Source: Dysidea avara
Taxonomy: Eukaryota > Porifera > Demospongiae > Dictyoceratida > Dysideidae
NCBI RefSeq assembly: GCF_963678975.1
Contig: NC_089280.1
Location: forward strand, 15,784,780-15,848,779
Length of the DNA stretch: 64,000 bases
Reading direction: 5' to 3'
The position numbers and the translations under genes are program-made. The notes beneath the pieces are model-generated. The model was not told the origin of the DNA and did no database searches. It saw only the letters and a program-made list of their open reading frames with translations. Within the stretch, counting starts at the first letter, position 1. Each line of letters opens with the position of its first letter. Below, one piece after another: positions 1 to 11,612 of this stretch.

Positions 1-7
1 CAAGGTC

Positions 8-226
8 TCACTGAAAGAGGTTGTGGAACCTGAATTCCACAATGACCCCAACACCACTAAGCGAGATAAGGACAGCCTGCATTTGCTTCTCCAGTAAACA
101 CCAGTTACCCATTGATGTTACAGCTGGGTTGGCTGCTTCCCCTGATGACACCAGGGCACCAATACACAGCTGGGTATACTGGAGCAATATGAGAAATAAC
201 AACACCAAGTTGGCATAATTGGGCAT
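8..226 (-). CDS. possible first exon of a secreted or membrane protein
   Basis: An ATG at 226 opens a frame whose first residues, MPNYANLVLLFLILLQYTQL, look like a signal peptide with a hydrophobic core of about 12 residues. About 45 further residues follow before a stop at 8-10. An in-frame CAG/GT near the 3' end could be a splice donor, so this may be a signal-peptide exon continuing outside the window. No domain is recognisable, and the + strand also carries a short overlapping ORF. It could be a chance ORF. Confidence 0.2.
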   Translation of the reverse strand: MPNYANLVLLFLILLQYTQLCIGALVSSGEAANPAVTSMGNWCLLEKQMQAVLISLSGVGVIVEFRFHNLFQ

Positions 227-587
227 CAAACCTGGAACCTTTCGATTGCTAGCCGTTGCTTGATATTTTATGGTAACTATGTGGCAAAATCCTAGACAGA
301 ATTCTTGCAGTAAAAGAAATTGATGAACGGTTGAAGCTGTGTCAAACATGCCAATATTAATTTCCTGCCAAAATTTTATGTGTAACATTTTATTTGAAAT
401 TTACAAAATGTTTAGTGAATATGAAGCGCGTTTCTTTAGTTAGAATATCTTGATATGTGTCATCTATAGCTTGCCAATTTTCAGCACACATGAACAGTTG
501 CAGTTGGTTCACAGACACATTCATTCTTATCATGACAATGTTTATTATGTTGCTTGATGCTATATCCTGGCTTCACAGTGACTAATA

Positions 588-852
588 GTAGGGTCAAAAA
601 CTGTGGTTTCGTGACCAACTTCTGGCTAACAAAGTTTGATGGTTTAATATTGTACTTTAGGGCATTTTAAACAAAATGAGCTCCCACGCCGCTTTTTAAA
701 GTCTGGGGAAAGATCAGTAGAACCAAAAGTCTAAAGTGGCTACTAGCTGACATATGCAAAAATAAAATAATGATAAAAATTCAAACAAAGGTTCTTTTTA
801 GACTAATTTGGGGTCAAGGAATCCATTTCTGATGTTAATTTTGTGATTGGAT
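588..852 (+). repeat. left terminal inverted repeat
   Basis: About 265 bp, matching the reverse complement of 2631-2886 with scattered substitutions and small indels. It starts directly after a TA. Confidence 0.75.
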
Positions 853-1029
853 GTTCTTATAACCAAGAAATTTAAGTTTGGTAGCTACCGGAACAAACAA
901 CTAGCTAGCTGTTTACAGTGATTAAGCCTTGTTCTTTCAGCTCCACAGTCAGTAGTACCTTTCTTGATAGTGAACAACCCCCTTTACAGAGTTAGCTGAC
1001 TAAAGCTAGCTGACTCAATTCTTTGCAAT

Positions 1030-2280
1030 GAGAAGCAATTAATGGCTGATACCAAAAATTGTCAACAACATTGATCGAATTCAAGCTGCTCAGGTGAATA
1101 GAAAGCTCTCTCAAAAGCACGAGGAATATACTCCAGCACATATGCGCAGAGATGGGCAAGCTGTACAAGATCTAACGACATGCTTCAACATTGCTATCCA
1201 TTTGATCCAGCACCACCTGCTCTAAGACCCTTACAATTAGCTATTCCAGCTACACCTGAGCTCATTTAGACTTCAAGAAGGCCAAGCAAGATGGGGGACC
1301 CAGCCAATAAAAATTTTCATGGATGAGCGCATCTATTCTAAAGAAAAATCCATCCATGACCGCATAAAACATAATTCGCATCTCACCTTTGCAGGGATTC
1401 CATCAAGAAAAGTCTCTGAAACGACACTAAAAATAAAACGAGGAAAAATGGATAACAGGACAATAGCATCCGTGTTAATGTCAGTGGTCTACTATCTCTA
1501 CCTGAGCTCATGAAACATGAAGAATACCTAACACTGTTTAATCCCAATGGTACTTTCAGAAAGACTCAAAAGAACAAACTTCATGCATTACAGCCCCTTG
1601 ATGTCTACTCCTACACAGCATTAGTGGACATGATGTAGTGCCTAGCATCACCTACAAGTCAAGAGTGATGAGTCTCCATACACTTGGGGTGACTACACCA
1701 AGGGTCTGTGATCCTGGCACAGCATGTCAGTGCTACCACCATCATCTGCATCATTGATCCCCATGACTATGCTGAGTCCACCAAAGATGATGAGCATGAA
1801 TTGCGCATTCAGGGTCAAGGTCCCATACCCAATGTGTATATGAAGCCAGTTGATCTGTTTCCCATGGCCCCATTCAAGACAATTCTCTGCACTGCTGGTA
1901 ATAAGAAATGCCTCCAGGCTCTAATCAAAACTCATCAGCTCTCAGAACTGTCTAAGTCTATCAATCAGGAACTAGTCTACTCAGTGGATGAGGACTGTGT
2001 GAGAGTCTGTCAACTGGTGACACCAAAGAAAGCCTGAGCTTTAGTCAGGGTGAGGCTGACACAGTTATGATATCTGTTTTTGCAGCTCTAAGATCGATAT
2101 CACCAAGCTATAGCAATCTCATAGTAATTGATGCAGTAAACACAGATGTGTATATTCAGGCTGCAGCCATTTCACATGACATTCCAGGTATTATAGTATC
2201 TCTAAGAAGCAGTTTTTTTTTTGCAGAGGCATGTGTACTGATGATTTTTTATACCTTTTCATGTCTTGACTGGCTGTGAT
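1030..2280 (+). pseudogene. decayed transposon ORF with EADT...NTDV nuclease-like motif
   Basis: Three frames carry pieces of one protein. The frame at 1319-1513 contains YSKEKSIHDRIKHN. The frame at 1708-2037 contains CIIDPHDYAESTKDDEHELR. A one-base shift before 2040 leads into QGEADTVM and then IDAVNTDVYIQAA near 2130. From memory, this layout matches an uncharacterised ORF found in animal mobile DNA, whose EADT and DTDV motifs resemble the acidic sites of PIN/FEN-type nucleases. Several stops and frameshifts break it. It lies between the inverted repeats of 588-2886 and was probably that element's protein. Its exact role is unknown. Confidence 0.45.
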
Positions 2281-2630
2281 GCCAACAGTTGTTTTTCTGG
2301 GCACAGCAAGATATCCCTCTATGAGAAATTGTCAAAAAGTACTGAGGCCTGTTGCCTCATCTCAAAGTGTAGAGAAGCCTTACAATATGGTTACTTTCCA
2401 AGTCAGATTTGAATAGATGCGTGATATTTTCAATGAATGGATGGATGGATGTGCTAGAAGTAGTAAATCCTACAGTTTGTAAAACACAGGTGCTCTGCAT
2501 CTGAATCTGGTTTTAATACTGAACCTGAATCATCAAATGAGTTGGAGTTATTGGATGAACCTTGAATTAGACTTAACACACTATTTATATGCATTACATA
2601 TTATTGAGCAAAATTCTTAAAATTTTACAG

Positions 2631-2886
2631 ATCCAATCACTAAAATAACATCAGAAATGGATTCCTTGACCCCAAATTAGTCTAAAAAGAACCTTTATTT
2701 AAATTTTTATCATTATTTTATTTTTGCGCATGTCAGCTAGTAGCCATTTTGGACTTTTGGCTCTCTCAAACTTTCCCCGGACTTTAAAAAGCGGCATGGG
2801 AGCTCATTTTGTTTAAAATACCCTAAAGTACAATATTAAACCATCAAACGTTAGGTTGGTCACGAAACCACAATTTTTGACCCTAC
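2631..2886 (-). repeat. right terminal inverted repeat
   Basis: About 256 bp and inverted relative to 588-852. It ends ...GACCCTAC directly before a TA. Divergence between the two arms suggests the element is not recent. Confidence 0.75.
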
Positions 2887-2915
2887 TATATTGACAATTT
2901 GCTTGATGGACTGTC

Positions 2916-3039
2916 AGAAGGTGAATGTGTGTGCATGCATGCATACGTGCGTGCGTTAGACATGCATGTGTGTGTGTGCACGTCTGTGTGTGCGTGTGTG
3001 TGTTAGACATACATATTTGTGTGTGTGTGTGCGTGCGTG

Positions 3040-3115
<76 letters not shown>

Positions 3116-3134
3116 GGTGGGTGTGTGTGTGTGA
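2916..3134. repeat. TG-rich microsatellite
   Basis: Nearly pure TG/CG dinucleotide repeats, ending in GGGT units around 3106-3121. ORFs of Cys-Val-Cys-Val in this stretch are artefacts of the repeat. Confidence 0.95.
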
Positions 3135-3175
3135 AGAAAGACTGTAGCAGTGATGGATCTAAGATTTTTGAAAGG

Positions 3176-3340
3176 TCATAGAAAAAGGTAGGGAAACAAG
3201 GGAGGTCACCTACACCTACTGATATACTAGTGGATATTTAATCCCTAATTCAGTCATTGGAATAGACTGAAGTAGGGATTAAATGTTCACTATATCTTCA
3301 TGTGTAGGCAACCTCCATTGTTTCCCTACCTTTTCTATGA
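3176..3340. repeat. 165-bp foldback (MITE-like palindrome)
   Basis: The sequence TCATAGAAAAAGGTAGGGAA at 3176 pairs with its inverted counterpart ending at 3340. A second paired block (ATCCCTAATTCAGTC with its near-complement) sits around a short central loop near 3258. The structure looks like a small foldback transposon. No clear target duplication was seen. Confidence 0.6.
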
Positions 3341-3587
3341 TCCCTAATCAAACTTGAAATTCCTAATTTTTCTTTATTACAATTGACTTCCTTGATGTGG
3401 CATACATGTACATAGCATTAACTCTTGATTCCAAATACAAATGATTGTTTTATTGGATTACTAGACATATTAAACTTAAAGAATAGGGATCACTGAAAAA
3501 CCCACAAAGCAAGAAGGGATCATTGGTCTAGTCAAAAAGGTTAATTGTGGTTACATTGAGTAAACCCATGTGTTTACATGACACGAT

Positions 3588-3613
3588 AATGTGTGTGTGA
3601 GTGTGCGCACACG

Positions 3614-3661
<48 letters not shown>
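3588..3661. repeat. GT microsatellite
   Basis: A run of GT dinucleotides, uninterrupted from about 3617 to 3661. Confidence 0.9.
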
Positions 3662-3663
<2 letters not shown>

Positions 3664-4070
3664 GGTGGTCTAGTGGTTCCAAAGGTATAGATGAGAGAGG
3701 CACAGTTTCCCGTTATCTGTTTTTCTATCTGACATGACAGCCTCAAATCCTTATTTTGACTCTGCTACTGCGCATGACACTAGCAAATAGGTCAAATTAG
3801 TGACTTGTGGATGTAACCATAAACCTTGTTGATCACACCATAGGTTATACATGCTTAACAGGGATTAGTGATAAACATAGCAATGTGTACTGACATCATG
3901 GAGACTCTTTGTTATGGTTGCATGCAGACCCACTCTTAAATTCAAGCACCCTTTTGGTTGCTAACTATCTGCTACTGCCACAAGATAGTGCTTGGTCAGT
4001 AAGCTGTGGCTGCTTCATTATAAGTCATTGTGTTCTACTTACTCTTAAAAGACTCCCATGTAAGTATTGT
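3662..4070. other. intergenic, nothing recognised
   Basis: Unique-looking AT-rich sequence between the GT microsatellite and the first 31-bp repeat array. No convincing ORF or repeat was seen. Confidence 0.6.
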
Positions 4071-4074
4071 CAGC

Positions 4075-4485
4075 TACAGACAATCACCCTGTAGAGAGAT
4101 CAACTACAAACAAATCACCCTGTAGAGAGTTCAGTTACAAACACATCACCCTGTAGAGAGATCAGCTACAAACAAATCACCTTGCAGTGAGTTCAGCTAC
4201 AAACAAATTACCCTGTAGAGAGATCAGCTACAAACAAAACACCGTGTAGAGACTTCAGCTACAAACAAATCAATCTGTAGAGATTTCAGTTACAAACAAA
4301 TCACCCACTGTAGAAAGATCAGCTACAACCAAATCACCCTGTAGAGAGATCAGCTACAAACAAATCACCCTGTAGAGAGTTTGGCTACAAACAAATCACC
4401 CTGTAGAGAGTTCAGTTGCAAACAAATCACCCTGTAAAGAGTTCAGCTGCAAACAAATCACCCTGTAGAGAGTTCAGCTATAGCT
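4075..4485 (+). repeat. 31-bp minisatellite array of copy 1
   Basis: About 13 tandem units of roughly 31 bp (CTGTAGAGAGTTCAGCTACA plus AACAAATCACC). It includes rare variants (TTGCAGTGAG, ACACCGTGTAGAGAC, CACCCACTGTAG) that occur in the same order near 56730-56900, which indicates common descent with the array of copy 4. Confidence 0.9.
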
Positions 4486-5509
4486 GAACTCTCTTCAGTG
4501 TGACTTGTAATGTTCTGATTCTTCTGAATCACTACAGCGATACATCTGTAGCTGAACTCTCTATAGGGTGACTTGCTTCTTGCTGAACTGTCTATAAGAT
4601 TAACTGTTTGCAGCTGAACTCCCTACAGAATAACTTGCAATGTAATAGAATTCTATAATGGAGTAAATAAATTAGCTGAATGCTCTATTAGGGTGACTGT
4701 TCTATTAGACTATCTCGATCTCGCATATGTTACACGTAGTTGGCTTTGGAATCATAACTCAGTGGTTTGTAATCCGATTCTTATGTACTACTGCAAGGAC
4801 TTTCTATGATGATTATTCCAGCTACACACCGATTTTCAGCTCACTGCTCTAAGCGGTTTGCCTAGTAGGCGTGAAAACTAATAGTTTCTTATTCATAAAA
4901 ATCGATCGCGTAATTGTGACACAGGTTGGATTGTGTGTCATATCTCGATGGCCTTTAACTGGATTTCTTTCAAACCACAAACAGGCACTCCTACGATAGT
5001 TACTCCATCTACATAGCAATTTTCAGCTCATTCCTTCAAGCGGTTTACCCTGTGGGCGTGACAGACCTTCGACCTTATTTTACGCAAATAATCGGTCATA
5101 ACTCCGTGAATGTTCATCGGATTCCTACCAAACTTAGTACTGAGATTCGCCTTAATGAGCCCTTCACGTGTGCCAAATTTCAGCCCGATTGGAGAACGAA
5201 TTCCTGTTTTATGGCGGATTTTGCAAAGTGTGCGAAAGGAAGAAGTATAGAAGAAGAAAAAAAACGAAGAAAAAAAAACCCAAACTTTGGCCGATCGTAT
5301 CTCGGAAATGGCTGGAGCGATTTTCTTCAAATTTGGAATATGGACTCCCCTACCTAGCCGGCACTTCTGTAGCAACTTTGGTTTCAATCGGATAAGGAAT
5401 CACGGAGCTACATAGGTGTGAAAATCGCGTTTACTTTCTTCCTGTAAATATACTCACGGTGTGGCGCGCCGGCTTCTTGGGCCGCACGACACACTACCGT
5501 GTGTCTTGA
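4075..5509 (-). mobile_element. Helitron/Helentron-like satellite element, copy 1 (partial, rearranged)
   Basis: Read on the - strand, the element starts with the family head at 5509 (TCAAGACACACGG, preceded by A). It then runs through the GC-rich hairpin block, the ~0.8-kb core and the start of the 31-bp repeats. At about 4485 the repeats flip orientation, so the array at 4075-4485 runs on the opposite strand. No tail palindrome follows, so the copy is truncated. The core and early array resemble copy 4 most closely. Confidence 0.7.
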
Positions 5510-7072
5510 TATTAGAATCACTCATTATGTGAATGTTTCTTATTTCCCTGAGGACTGTTCACTGTGTTCAGGTGGTGGATTAGTTCTCTGCACAAGATGG
5601 CTCATCAACTCCACTTGCATATAGCCCTCAAATAACAAAAAATAAAATCATTAACTATACCATCCACCCATCTTCATCCATTGAGATGTATAATCCAATT
5701 AGAAATATGTTGCTATGTTGCTGGATGTCTTCATCACTGGATTTCAAACATTCACAAATCATCATGCATATACTTATCACCATGCATGCATGTTAAGATG
5801 TTTTTTAAAAAAACACATGCATACAATTAGTTAACCTTGGACACATGCAACTTGTTTTCTTCATACTGTACAGTCAAAAGTGTTTCAGTTGGTTGTTCAT
5901 CATATCTTTTATAAGCATGCATGACTGTTAACATTTCTTCAAAAATTTGTTAGTTGCACTCTCTAATGGTTCAGGCAACATATAGATGCATAGTAGTCAT
6001 TTTTTGCTAAGTAGCTGTCTCTACCAAGATTGAGACCAAGTTTTCAATTATGTTACTTACACATAAATGTGTCAGGATTGTGAAATGATTGTTAAGCATG
6101 TTATTTATCCCTGTAAAGTATGCATAATCTATGATTACACCAGTGTTCCCTTTTTTCATAAATTTTTCCAGCAATCCTTATTCTGTATTTTTAAATTATT
6201 GTCTAATTTGATTAACTTGTTAGACACCAGTCAAACCATAGTGCATAGTATAATTCGTGAGCACATCTACATGCTTCCAGAATATTTCACATTGTAAAGG
6301 GAAGAGACATTCTATCATTAATTCTATTGGTCTGTGCAGATTATTGCTGTCAGTGGTACAGAGTTTACTAAAACCATTTATTGGAAGGTGAACAATTGGA
6401 TATTGACCAGTTATTGTCTGACCTTAAATTAGTTGGTTATTGTCTGATTGTAAATTAGCAGACATATAATGGTACTCAATGTGCCTGTTGGAAGCCTCAG
6501 GGTGGTACAAAGTGACCATCAACATCCTGCCTTACAATAACAGTTATTACAATCACATGCTTTGAGGTTATGTTATGATGTTAACACTTGTCAGCAGGGG
6601 TAATTTAAGGTTTACCAAAACCAGTTTAAAGGGTTTGACCTAGACAATGCTGGGTTTTTCCATACCGGTTTGCAACACTATATCAAATTACACATGATAA
6701 GTATAAAAACCAGAGACAGGTATATATTATAGTGACTGATGACAACTGACTCATGCAGAAATGAATTAGCTTCCAACGTGAATCAGTAGCTACAAATGAC
6801 CCCCACAGTGTCTAGCCAGAATATGTACTGAAGGGCAGCCTTTTTATATGCACATCTTATTACAATGATTGCATACATTGACCATAGCTAAGTTGTGTTT
6901 ATAATTTTCTCTGGTATTGCCCATATAGTTTTGATTTAATGCAACAAAGAATGTAAATTCCTGCAATTTTTGAAAAAGGAAATGGATTATACAAATCAAA
7001 TTCATTACAACGAATGTACATGCTGGTAGCTATCAACACTAGGTGCCTGGGTGCAAGTAAAAGTTTTTATAG
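5510..7072. other. intergenic, nothing recognised
   Basis: AT-rich sequence with only short chance ORFs. It probably holds the 3' flank of the fibrinogen-related gene. No repeat family known from elsewhere in the window was recognised here. Confidence 0.6.
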
Positions 7073-7915
7073 TTACTGTATGTACAGTTCTAACTGGTCA
7101 ACAAGGAGAGCTTCATCAGAAATATTTTCATCAGGGCAAATTCCCACCTCCACATCATCCAGAGTAGTCATATCCAACTCCCTATAGAACCATGGTAGGT
7201 TGGGGTTATCACAACAAGTGTTACCAGTAGGACAGTCAAAACCATCCCACAAAGGATCCGAAAGGTAATAAGCACTACTAGATGATCGATCATTAGTGCC
7301 TGATTCACAGTAATAATTGTTAGAACTAGAATTTTGGCCAGGTACAACAGCACAGGGACAGTTATAAAAACCACCGAATTCTGGATCTTCATCAGAATGC
7401 CCTGCTATGTATGACCATATATGTACACGAGGGTTTCTGCCATGAGTTATAATTACCCCATCATTGCTTACAAATGCATCAGGTGATCCTTTTTGGTAAC
7501 CTCTAGCCATTCCACACACTTTCTGGTAACTTATTCCTTTAGAGGAGAATAATGTACGATAACACCCACCATTGTCACTTGGTGATCTACAGAAACTGAT
7601 GCCATCATGTGAGCTCTTGTTCCATCCAGTTGGGCATTCATCTCCTCTGGTAATGTTAACACTAGCAATTCTAGTCCATCCACCAATATTACCACATTCT
7701 GATCGTTGCTCCATATCACAGTACACATGACGAAGAGGATTAATAAGCCAATAATATCCTGACCTGTTGTGAGTTTGTGTGTTACTGTCATAGATCTCCT
7801 TACAGGATTCACCAGGATAGAAGGGATGATCAAATTGGTAAAAGTCACATTGCTCATTTGTTCCCACCAACTTCCCAGCACAATGTAATACTAGAACAAT
7901 TATCAATTTTATCAT
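7073..7915 (-). CDS. secreted fibrinogen-related (FReD/intelectin-like) protein, 280 aa
   Basis: A complete single-exon ORF. Residues 1-18 (MIKLIIVLVLHCAGKLVG) form a signal peptide, so the product is probably secreted. Residues about 33-85 follow the start of a fibrinogen C-terminal-like domain: SCKEIYDSN, then WLINPLRHVYCDM, then GGWTRIASVN. The second half differs from classical fibrinogen. It has many cysteines, a DPLWDGFDCP...CCDNP stretch, and an ending DDVEVGICPDE...VDQLELYIQ that I recall from lectin-like families expanded in sponges and cnidarians. A ligand-binding or innate-recognition role is inference from those families. The start ATG is the only one ahead of the signal peptide. 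Confidence 0.85.
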   Translation of the reverse strand: MIKLIIVLVLHCAGKLVGTNEQCDFYQFDHPFYPGESCKEIYDSNTQTHNRSGYYWLINPLRHVYCDMEQRSECGNIGGWTRIASVNITRGDECPTGWNKSSHDGISFCRSPSDNGGCYRTLFSSKGISYQKVCGMARGYQKGSPDAFVSNDGVIITHGRNPRVHIWSYIAGHSDEDPEFGGFYNCPCAVVPGQNSSSNNYYCESGTNDRSSSSAYYLSDPLWDGFDCPTGNTCCDNPNLPWFYRELDMTTLDDVEVGICPDENISDEALLVDQLELYIQ

Positions 7916-7944
7916 CTTGAACTGAAATGTTGCTTCGGTATGTT

Positions 7945-7960
7945 CTGTGTTTTATATCAC
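7945..7960 (-). promoter_or_regulatory. possible TATA box of the fibrinogen-related gene
   Basis: The - strand reads GATATAAAACA about 35-45 bp upstream of the ATG at 7915. A TATA box here would imply a very short 5' UTR. The support is the motif and its position only. Confidence 0.3.
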
Positions 7961-8389
7961 AGTGGCATTAAGTTTAGATAACAATTATTAGTATACATAC
8001 CATAATTATTAGTAGCCACCAAACCATATCCGTTTCATGATGTGACAAATTGTAACAGAATAGCATACGTTTTTTTTTGATTTTGAGCACATAGAATAAT
8101 GAAAGTTGCATCATGGATACTTCAAATGTGTTTACAGTTTCTTTTTAAGAGGCAAGATAAAGCATAGTATTAATGACTCAGTCAAGGTCAAAACTAAGAT
8201 GAATTTCAATTGGACATAATATATGTTAAATTCAGTATGTACAGTCTCCACATCATTATCATGATTACTATCTTCTCAATTGAGAGCTAATGTGACAATT
8301 CTTATAATTTATACTGGCTGTAACTTCAAATTGTTTTCAGTGAGGATTTTAGTTGAGCTTTATTTAGTACTGATATAATCAGTTACATG
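7961..8389. other. upstream flank of the fibrinogen-related gene
   Basis: AT-rich sequence with no recognised gene or repeat. It may hold upstream regulatory sequence. Confidence 0.5.
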
Positions 8390-9637
8390 GGCGTATAGGA
8401 ACAGGAGGGGGGGGGGGGGGGGGGCACAGGGGCCAGGGCCCCCCTAGTCTGTGGCATAGAACAGGCCAGGACCCCTCCAGTTTGCAGCAGGAATCATTTT
8501 TTACAGTAATGCACCATGTGACACGTAATAATTATAGATCATTGGCCTACTTGGACGCTGATAAGCTATGTTCCTTCCTCACCAAGTGAAATGTTGGTCC
8601 TAGTTTATTTGAAATAATATTAGAGGCACTTAAAATGCTGTGATAATAAGCTACACCTCACGTGTGATTCGTGTTAGAAAATAATTAAAGAACTGTGCAT
8701 CTGCAGAGAGTTAACTTATATCTCAGTCTCACTGCCAGAAAACTTTGTCAGAATTAATTCGTAGTCGTGGTAGACCTATTTCAAAGAGTCCAGTTGTTAG
8801 TGAAGGAGCTTCTAGCGGTTCCCAAGCGGTTCTAGCAGAGATAGTATTGTTCTAGCCCTGGCCTGGCTCTAGCCCTAATAACGAACCTGTGATGGAGGAA
8901 GCTGAATCAGAGCAGTCCCACTTCCCCCTGCACTTCCCAGACAACTACAGATCTTCGAACTACCATAGGCGGGGAAAGTTACGCGTGGGAAAACTTTCGC
9001 GAATTTTGCGATTGCAGTAACCATCGCGAAACTTTTACGCCGGTTGTCTTGCTAGACTGTCTACATGCTTGTATTTGTGCAGTAAGATATTACTATACAC
9101 AGTCAGTATCGCGAAACTTTTCCACTGGTATACAGAGTAGAGAGCCATTCGCGAAACTTTTCTCACGCGTAACTTTCCCCGCAACACAGAATGTAACTAA
9201 TAGCTACTCAGGAGGGAAAATGTTAATTAATTCATCCATACAAGTAATTTATAACTAGCTATATATCTTATCTATGTGTATTTCTGGGGGGTATATTTAA
9301 CAACATGAAATTAGTTCAAGTAACAGCCCCTTAAAGGCCTTATTAATTGTGTTTTGTGATGTCATCAGTTCTATCACATCATTAACATGGTATACAAGGT
9401 TGCTATAAGATTACTTATCTAGCATAACTGTGATTACGATTATTGGCTAAAATTGCCTCCAGATTCAACCTCCTAGCACCTATTTTTCAAAATTTTCCTG
9501 GGAGGCGTGCCCCCAGAACCCCCTTAGAAGGAGAGCATGCAAATGCGCTTCATGCACTGTGCATACACCCTCCTCCACCACTGCTTTAGTTACCAGTAGT
9601 GGCCCCCCTATAGTTTTTTGCTTTGTTACGCCCCTGA
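8389..9637. mobile_element. putative non-autonomous transposon with G-rich end
   Basis: The left end (CATGGGCGTATAGG, then an 18-base G run) and the right end (reverse complement CAGGGGCGTAACAAAG) are similar inverted ends. AGTTA occurs directly outside both ends, which could be a 5-bp duplication. Internal sequence near 9480-9530 (AAAATTTTCCTGGGAGGCGT and a GCCCCCAGAACCCCC block) resembles 17740-17800 and 20790-20830. No transposase is present. Confidence 0.4.
8969..9182. repeat. 214-bp MITE with TIR GCGGGGAAAGTTACGCGTG
   Basis: About 35 bp at each end are inverted copies (GCGGGGAAAGTTACGCGTG, then a GAAAACTTTCGCG-like block), and CGCGAAACTTTT is repeated inside. It is nested in the larger repeat at 8389-9637. 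No target duplication was identified. Confidence 0.65.
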
Positions 9638-9639
9638 GT

Positions 9640-10310
9640 TAGTGATGCAATGTGTTGTTTACAAAGTCTGTAGCTATGAGATTCACATTCACAAGAATAA
9701 TAGAGAATTGCAGCAGGATGCGTAAAAATGTTTAGCCATACTCAAATGACGCTAATTCATTACTAAAGGCAAGTTACTCAATAAAATTGGTATGTACATT
9801 GGTATTTGCATACTATGATATTTGTCCAATAAGATTCACAAAACACGTACATATGTTAATCTACACATTATGCTCAGTGTGTGTATTAGCTACTGCTGCA
9901 TGTATTATGGTTTGTGTGTATGATTAATTACTGTTTAAATGGTGCTAACTAGCCTGCTAGTACAGATTCTCCAACAGTGTAACAAGAAATGGGACAAATT
10001 CTCACCACCACACATATCAGTGTCAGTGTCTACTATATCCATAGTTGATCGGAAATACTGTAACATACAGTACAGTATAGCTGCTTTTTTAGCTATGAAC
10101 TTTGTATTGCTACAAAATTACAGGTGTATATATAAACTGTATCGCACGCATGCATGCACGCACGCACACGCATCATATTATATTTCTTGGAATAATAATG
10201 TTTATTATTGATCACTATAATCCCATATACTGACATATTCATAACTTGAAGTGACAAAATATTGATTGTGACCCAGTGACTGCACACGGAAGTTGTAAGT
10301 CTAGCTGTCC
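9640..10310. other. intergenic, nothing recognised
   Basis: Unique-looking sequence with an imperfect palindromic GCATGCATGCACGC stretch near 10147. The short ORFs here look like chance. Confidence 0.5.
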
Positions 10311-10325
10311 ATCTACATCTATTCA

Positions 10326-11551
10326 GCCTCTTTGCCGAAACACAACCTCATGCTTCCTATGCTGCTTTTTGTCATGGTCTCTCTTTCCGATGGAACTATT
10401 TTTTTCGTGTTTCTTCTTGTTCTACAGACCTTTTCCTTCCTCTTGAACATTTTGTTAAATCTGTTTTCCTTCCTAGTCTATTGGGTCGAACTGTCCCTGG
10501 TGATGTTGAGAGAAAGCTATTTGCCTTGCCTGTGCGGCTAGGAGGCCTTGGTGTGTTTGATCCTTCGATTGTTGTGTCACAGCAGCGTTCCTGCTCTGTA
10601 GAAGTAAATGCTGGTCTCGTTGGCTTGATTATCTCTCAGGTACATCAACTAGGTGACTGTCTTGATGCACAGGTTCAGTTGCGATCCAAGTTTCACTCTA
10701 GGAGCCATCAAGAGCAACTTCAATCTGCCAATCATTTGTTCGATGAACTTCCTCCTAGCATGCGTTCCTCAGTCATGTTGGCTCAGGAGAAGGGTGCATC
10801 GAATTGGCTCTCTTGTCTTCCATTGAAGTCGCATAATTTTGTGCTTCATAAAACTGCTTTTCGTGATGCAATTGCGCTTCGCTATCATTGGCTACCATCT
10901 GCCTGCCCTACTTCCTGTGCCTGTGGTCACTCTTTTACCATAGAACATGCTCTGTCTTGCCCAAAGGGTGGGTTTCCTTCTCTGAGACATAATGAAGTGC
11001 GTGATCTAACTGCCAATTTACTTTCCGAGGTCTGTAACAATGTTGTCACTGAACCCCACCTTCAGCCTCTTTCTGGTGAGACCCTTCAATACAAAACAGC
11101 TAATCGTGATGATAACGCAAGGCTTGACATTGCAGCTAATGGTTTTTGGGGAGGACGGTTTGAGAGGTCATACTTTGATGTCAGAATTTTTAACCCTAGT
11201 GCACCCTCAAATCAACCCCTACACTCTGCATACCGACGTCATGACAAGGAAAAGAGACGTGAATACCAACAACGGGTTCATGAAGTAGAGAATGCCTCAT
11301 TTACTCCCTTAATTTTTACCACTACTGGTGGAATGGGTGATGCTGCTACTCAGTTTTATAAGAGATTGGCCAACCTTTTGAGTGCAAAGCACAGTCTTTC
11401 CTACGGAATAGTGATGGGATGGCTGAGATGCCAATTGAGCTTCTCTTTGTTGAGGTCTGCAATTATGTGCATTCGCGGTGCCAGGTCCAGTTTGCGCTGT
11501 CCCATTGCTGAGGCACCGATTGCAGTGCAGGTCGCTGAGGCCCATATGTAA
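10326..11551 (+). CDS. LINE C-terminal region: zinc knuckle and restriction-like endonuclease
   Basis: The frame is open from the 5' junction (AETQPHASYAAF at 10334) to a stop at 11549-11551, without needing the internal ATG at 10481. The first part (RKLFALPVRLGGLGVFDP) follows the end of a reverse transcriptase thumb region. A CxCx7HxxxC knuckle (CACGHSFTIEHALSC) is encoded near 10920-10965. ARLDIAANGFWGG...YFDVRIFNP follows near 11120-11200 and fits the PD-(D/E)XK endonuclease of R2/CRE/NeSL-type LINEs. The RT catalytic core is missing, so this fragment cannot retrotranspose by itself. The same type of element supplies the fragments at 12003, 38713 and 39110. Confidence 0.75.
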
Positions 11552-11612
11552 GATAATTTGTTTTTGTTTATTATGTACTGTTTTATCTAAAAAAAAAAAA
11601 AAAAAAAAAAAA
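10326..11612 (+). mobile_element. 5'-truncated LINE (R2/CRE-like endonuclease type) with 15-bp target duplication
   Basis: The insert is bounded by direct repeats ATCTACATCTATTCA at 10311-10325 and 11613-11627. It ends in a run of A from about 11590, the signature of target-primed retrotransposition. It holds only the C-terminal part of the element's protein, so it was truncated at the 5' end on insertion. The coding part is unusually intact, which suggests a fairly recent insertion. Confidence 0.85.

Larger units (their letters stand above)
588..2886. mobile_element. DNA transposon with ~260-bp terminal inverted repeats
   Basis: The segments 588-852 and 2631-2886 are inverted copies of each other, beginning GTAGGGTCAAAAA, and are flanked on both sides by TA (586-587 and 2887-2888). 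The enclosed 1.8 kb holds remains of one long ORF. TA flanks suggest a Tc1/mariner-like or other TA-targeting element, but no DDE transposase was recognised, so the superfamily is open. Confidence 0.65.

Noticed and set aside
2925-3181. Cys/Val-rich ORFs
   Set aside because: They are translations of a TG microsatellite.
10093-10287. Short ORFs between 9.9 and 10.3 kb
   Set aside because: No domain, splice support or similarity; overlapping frames on both strands.
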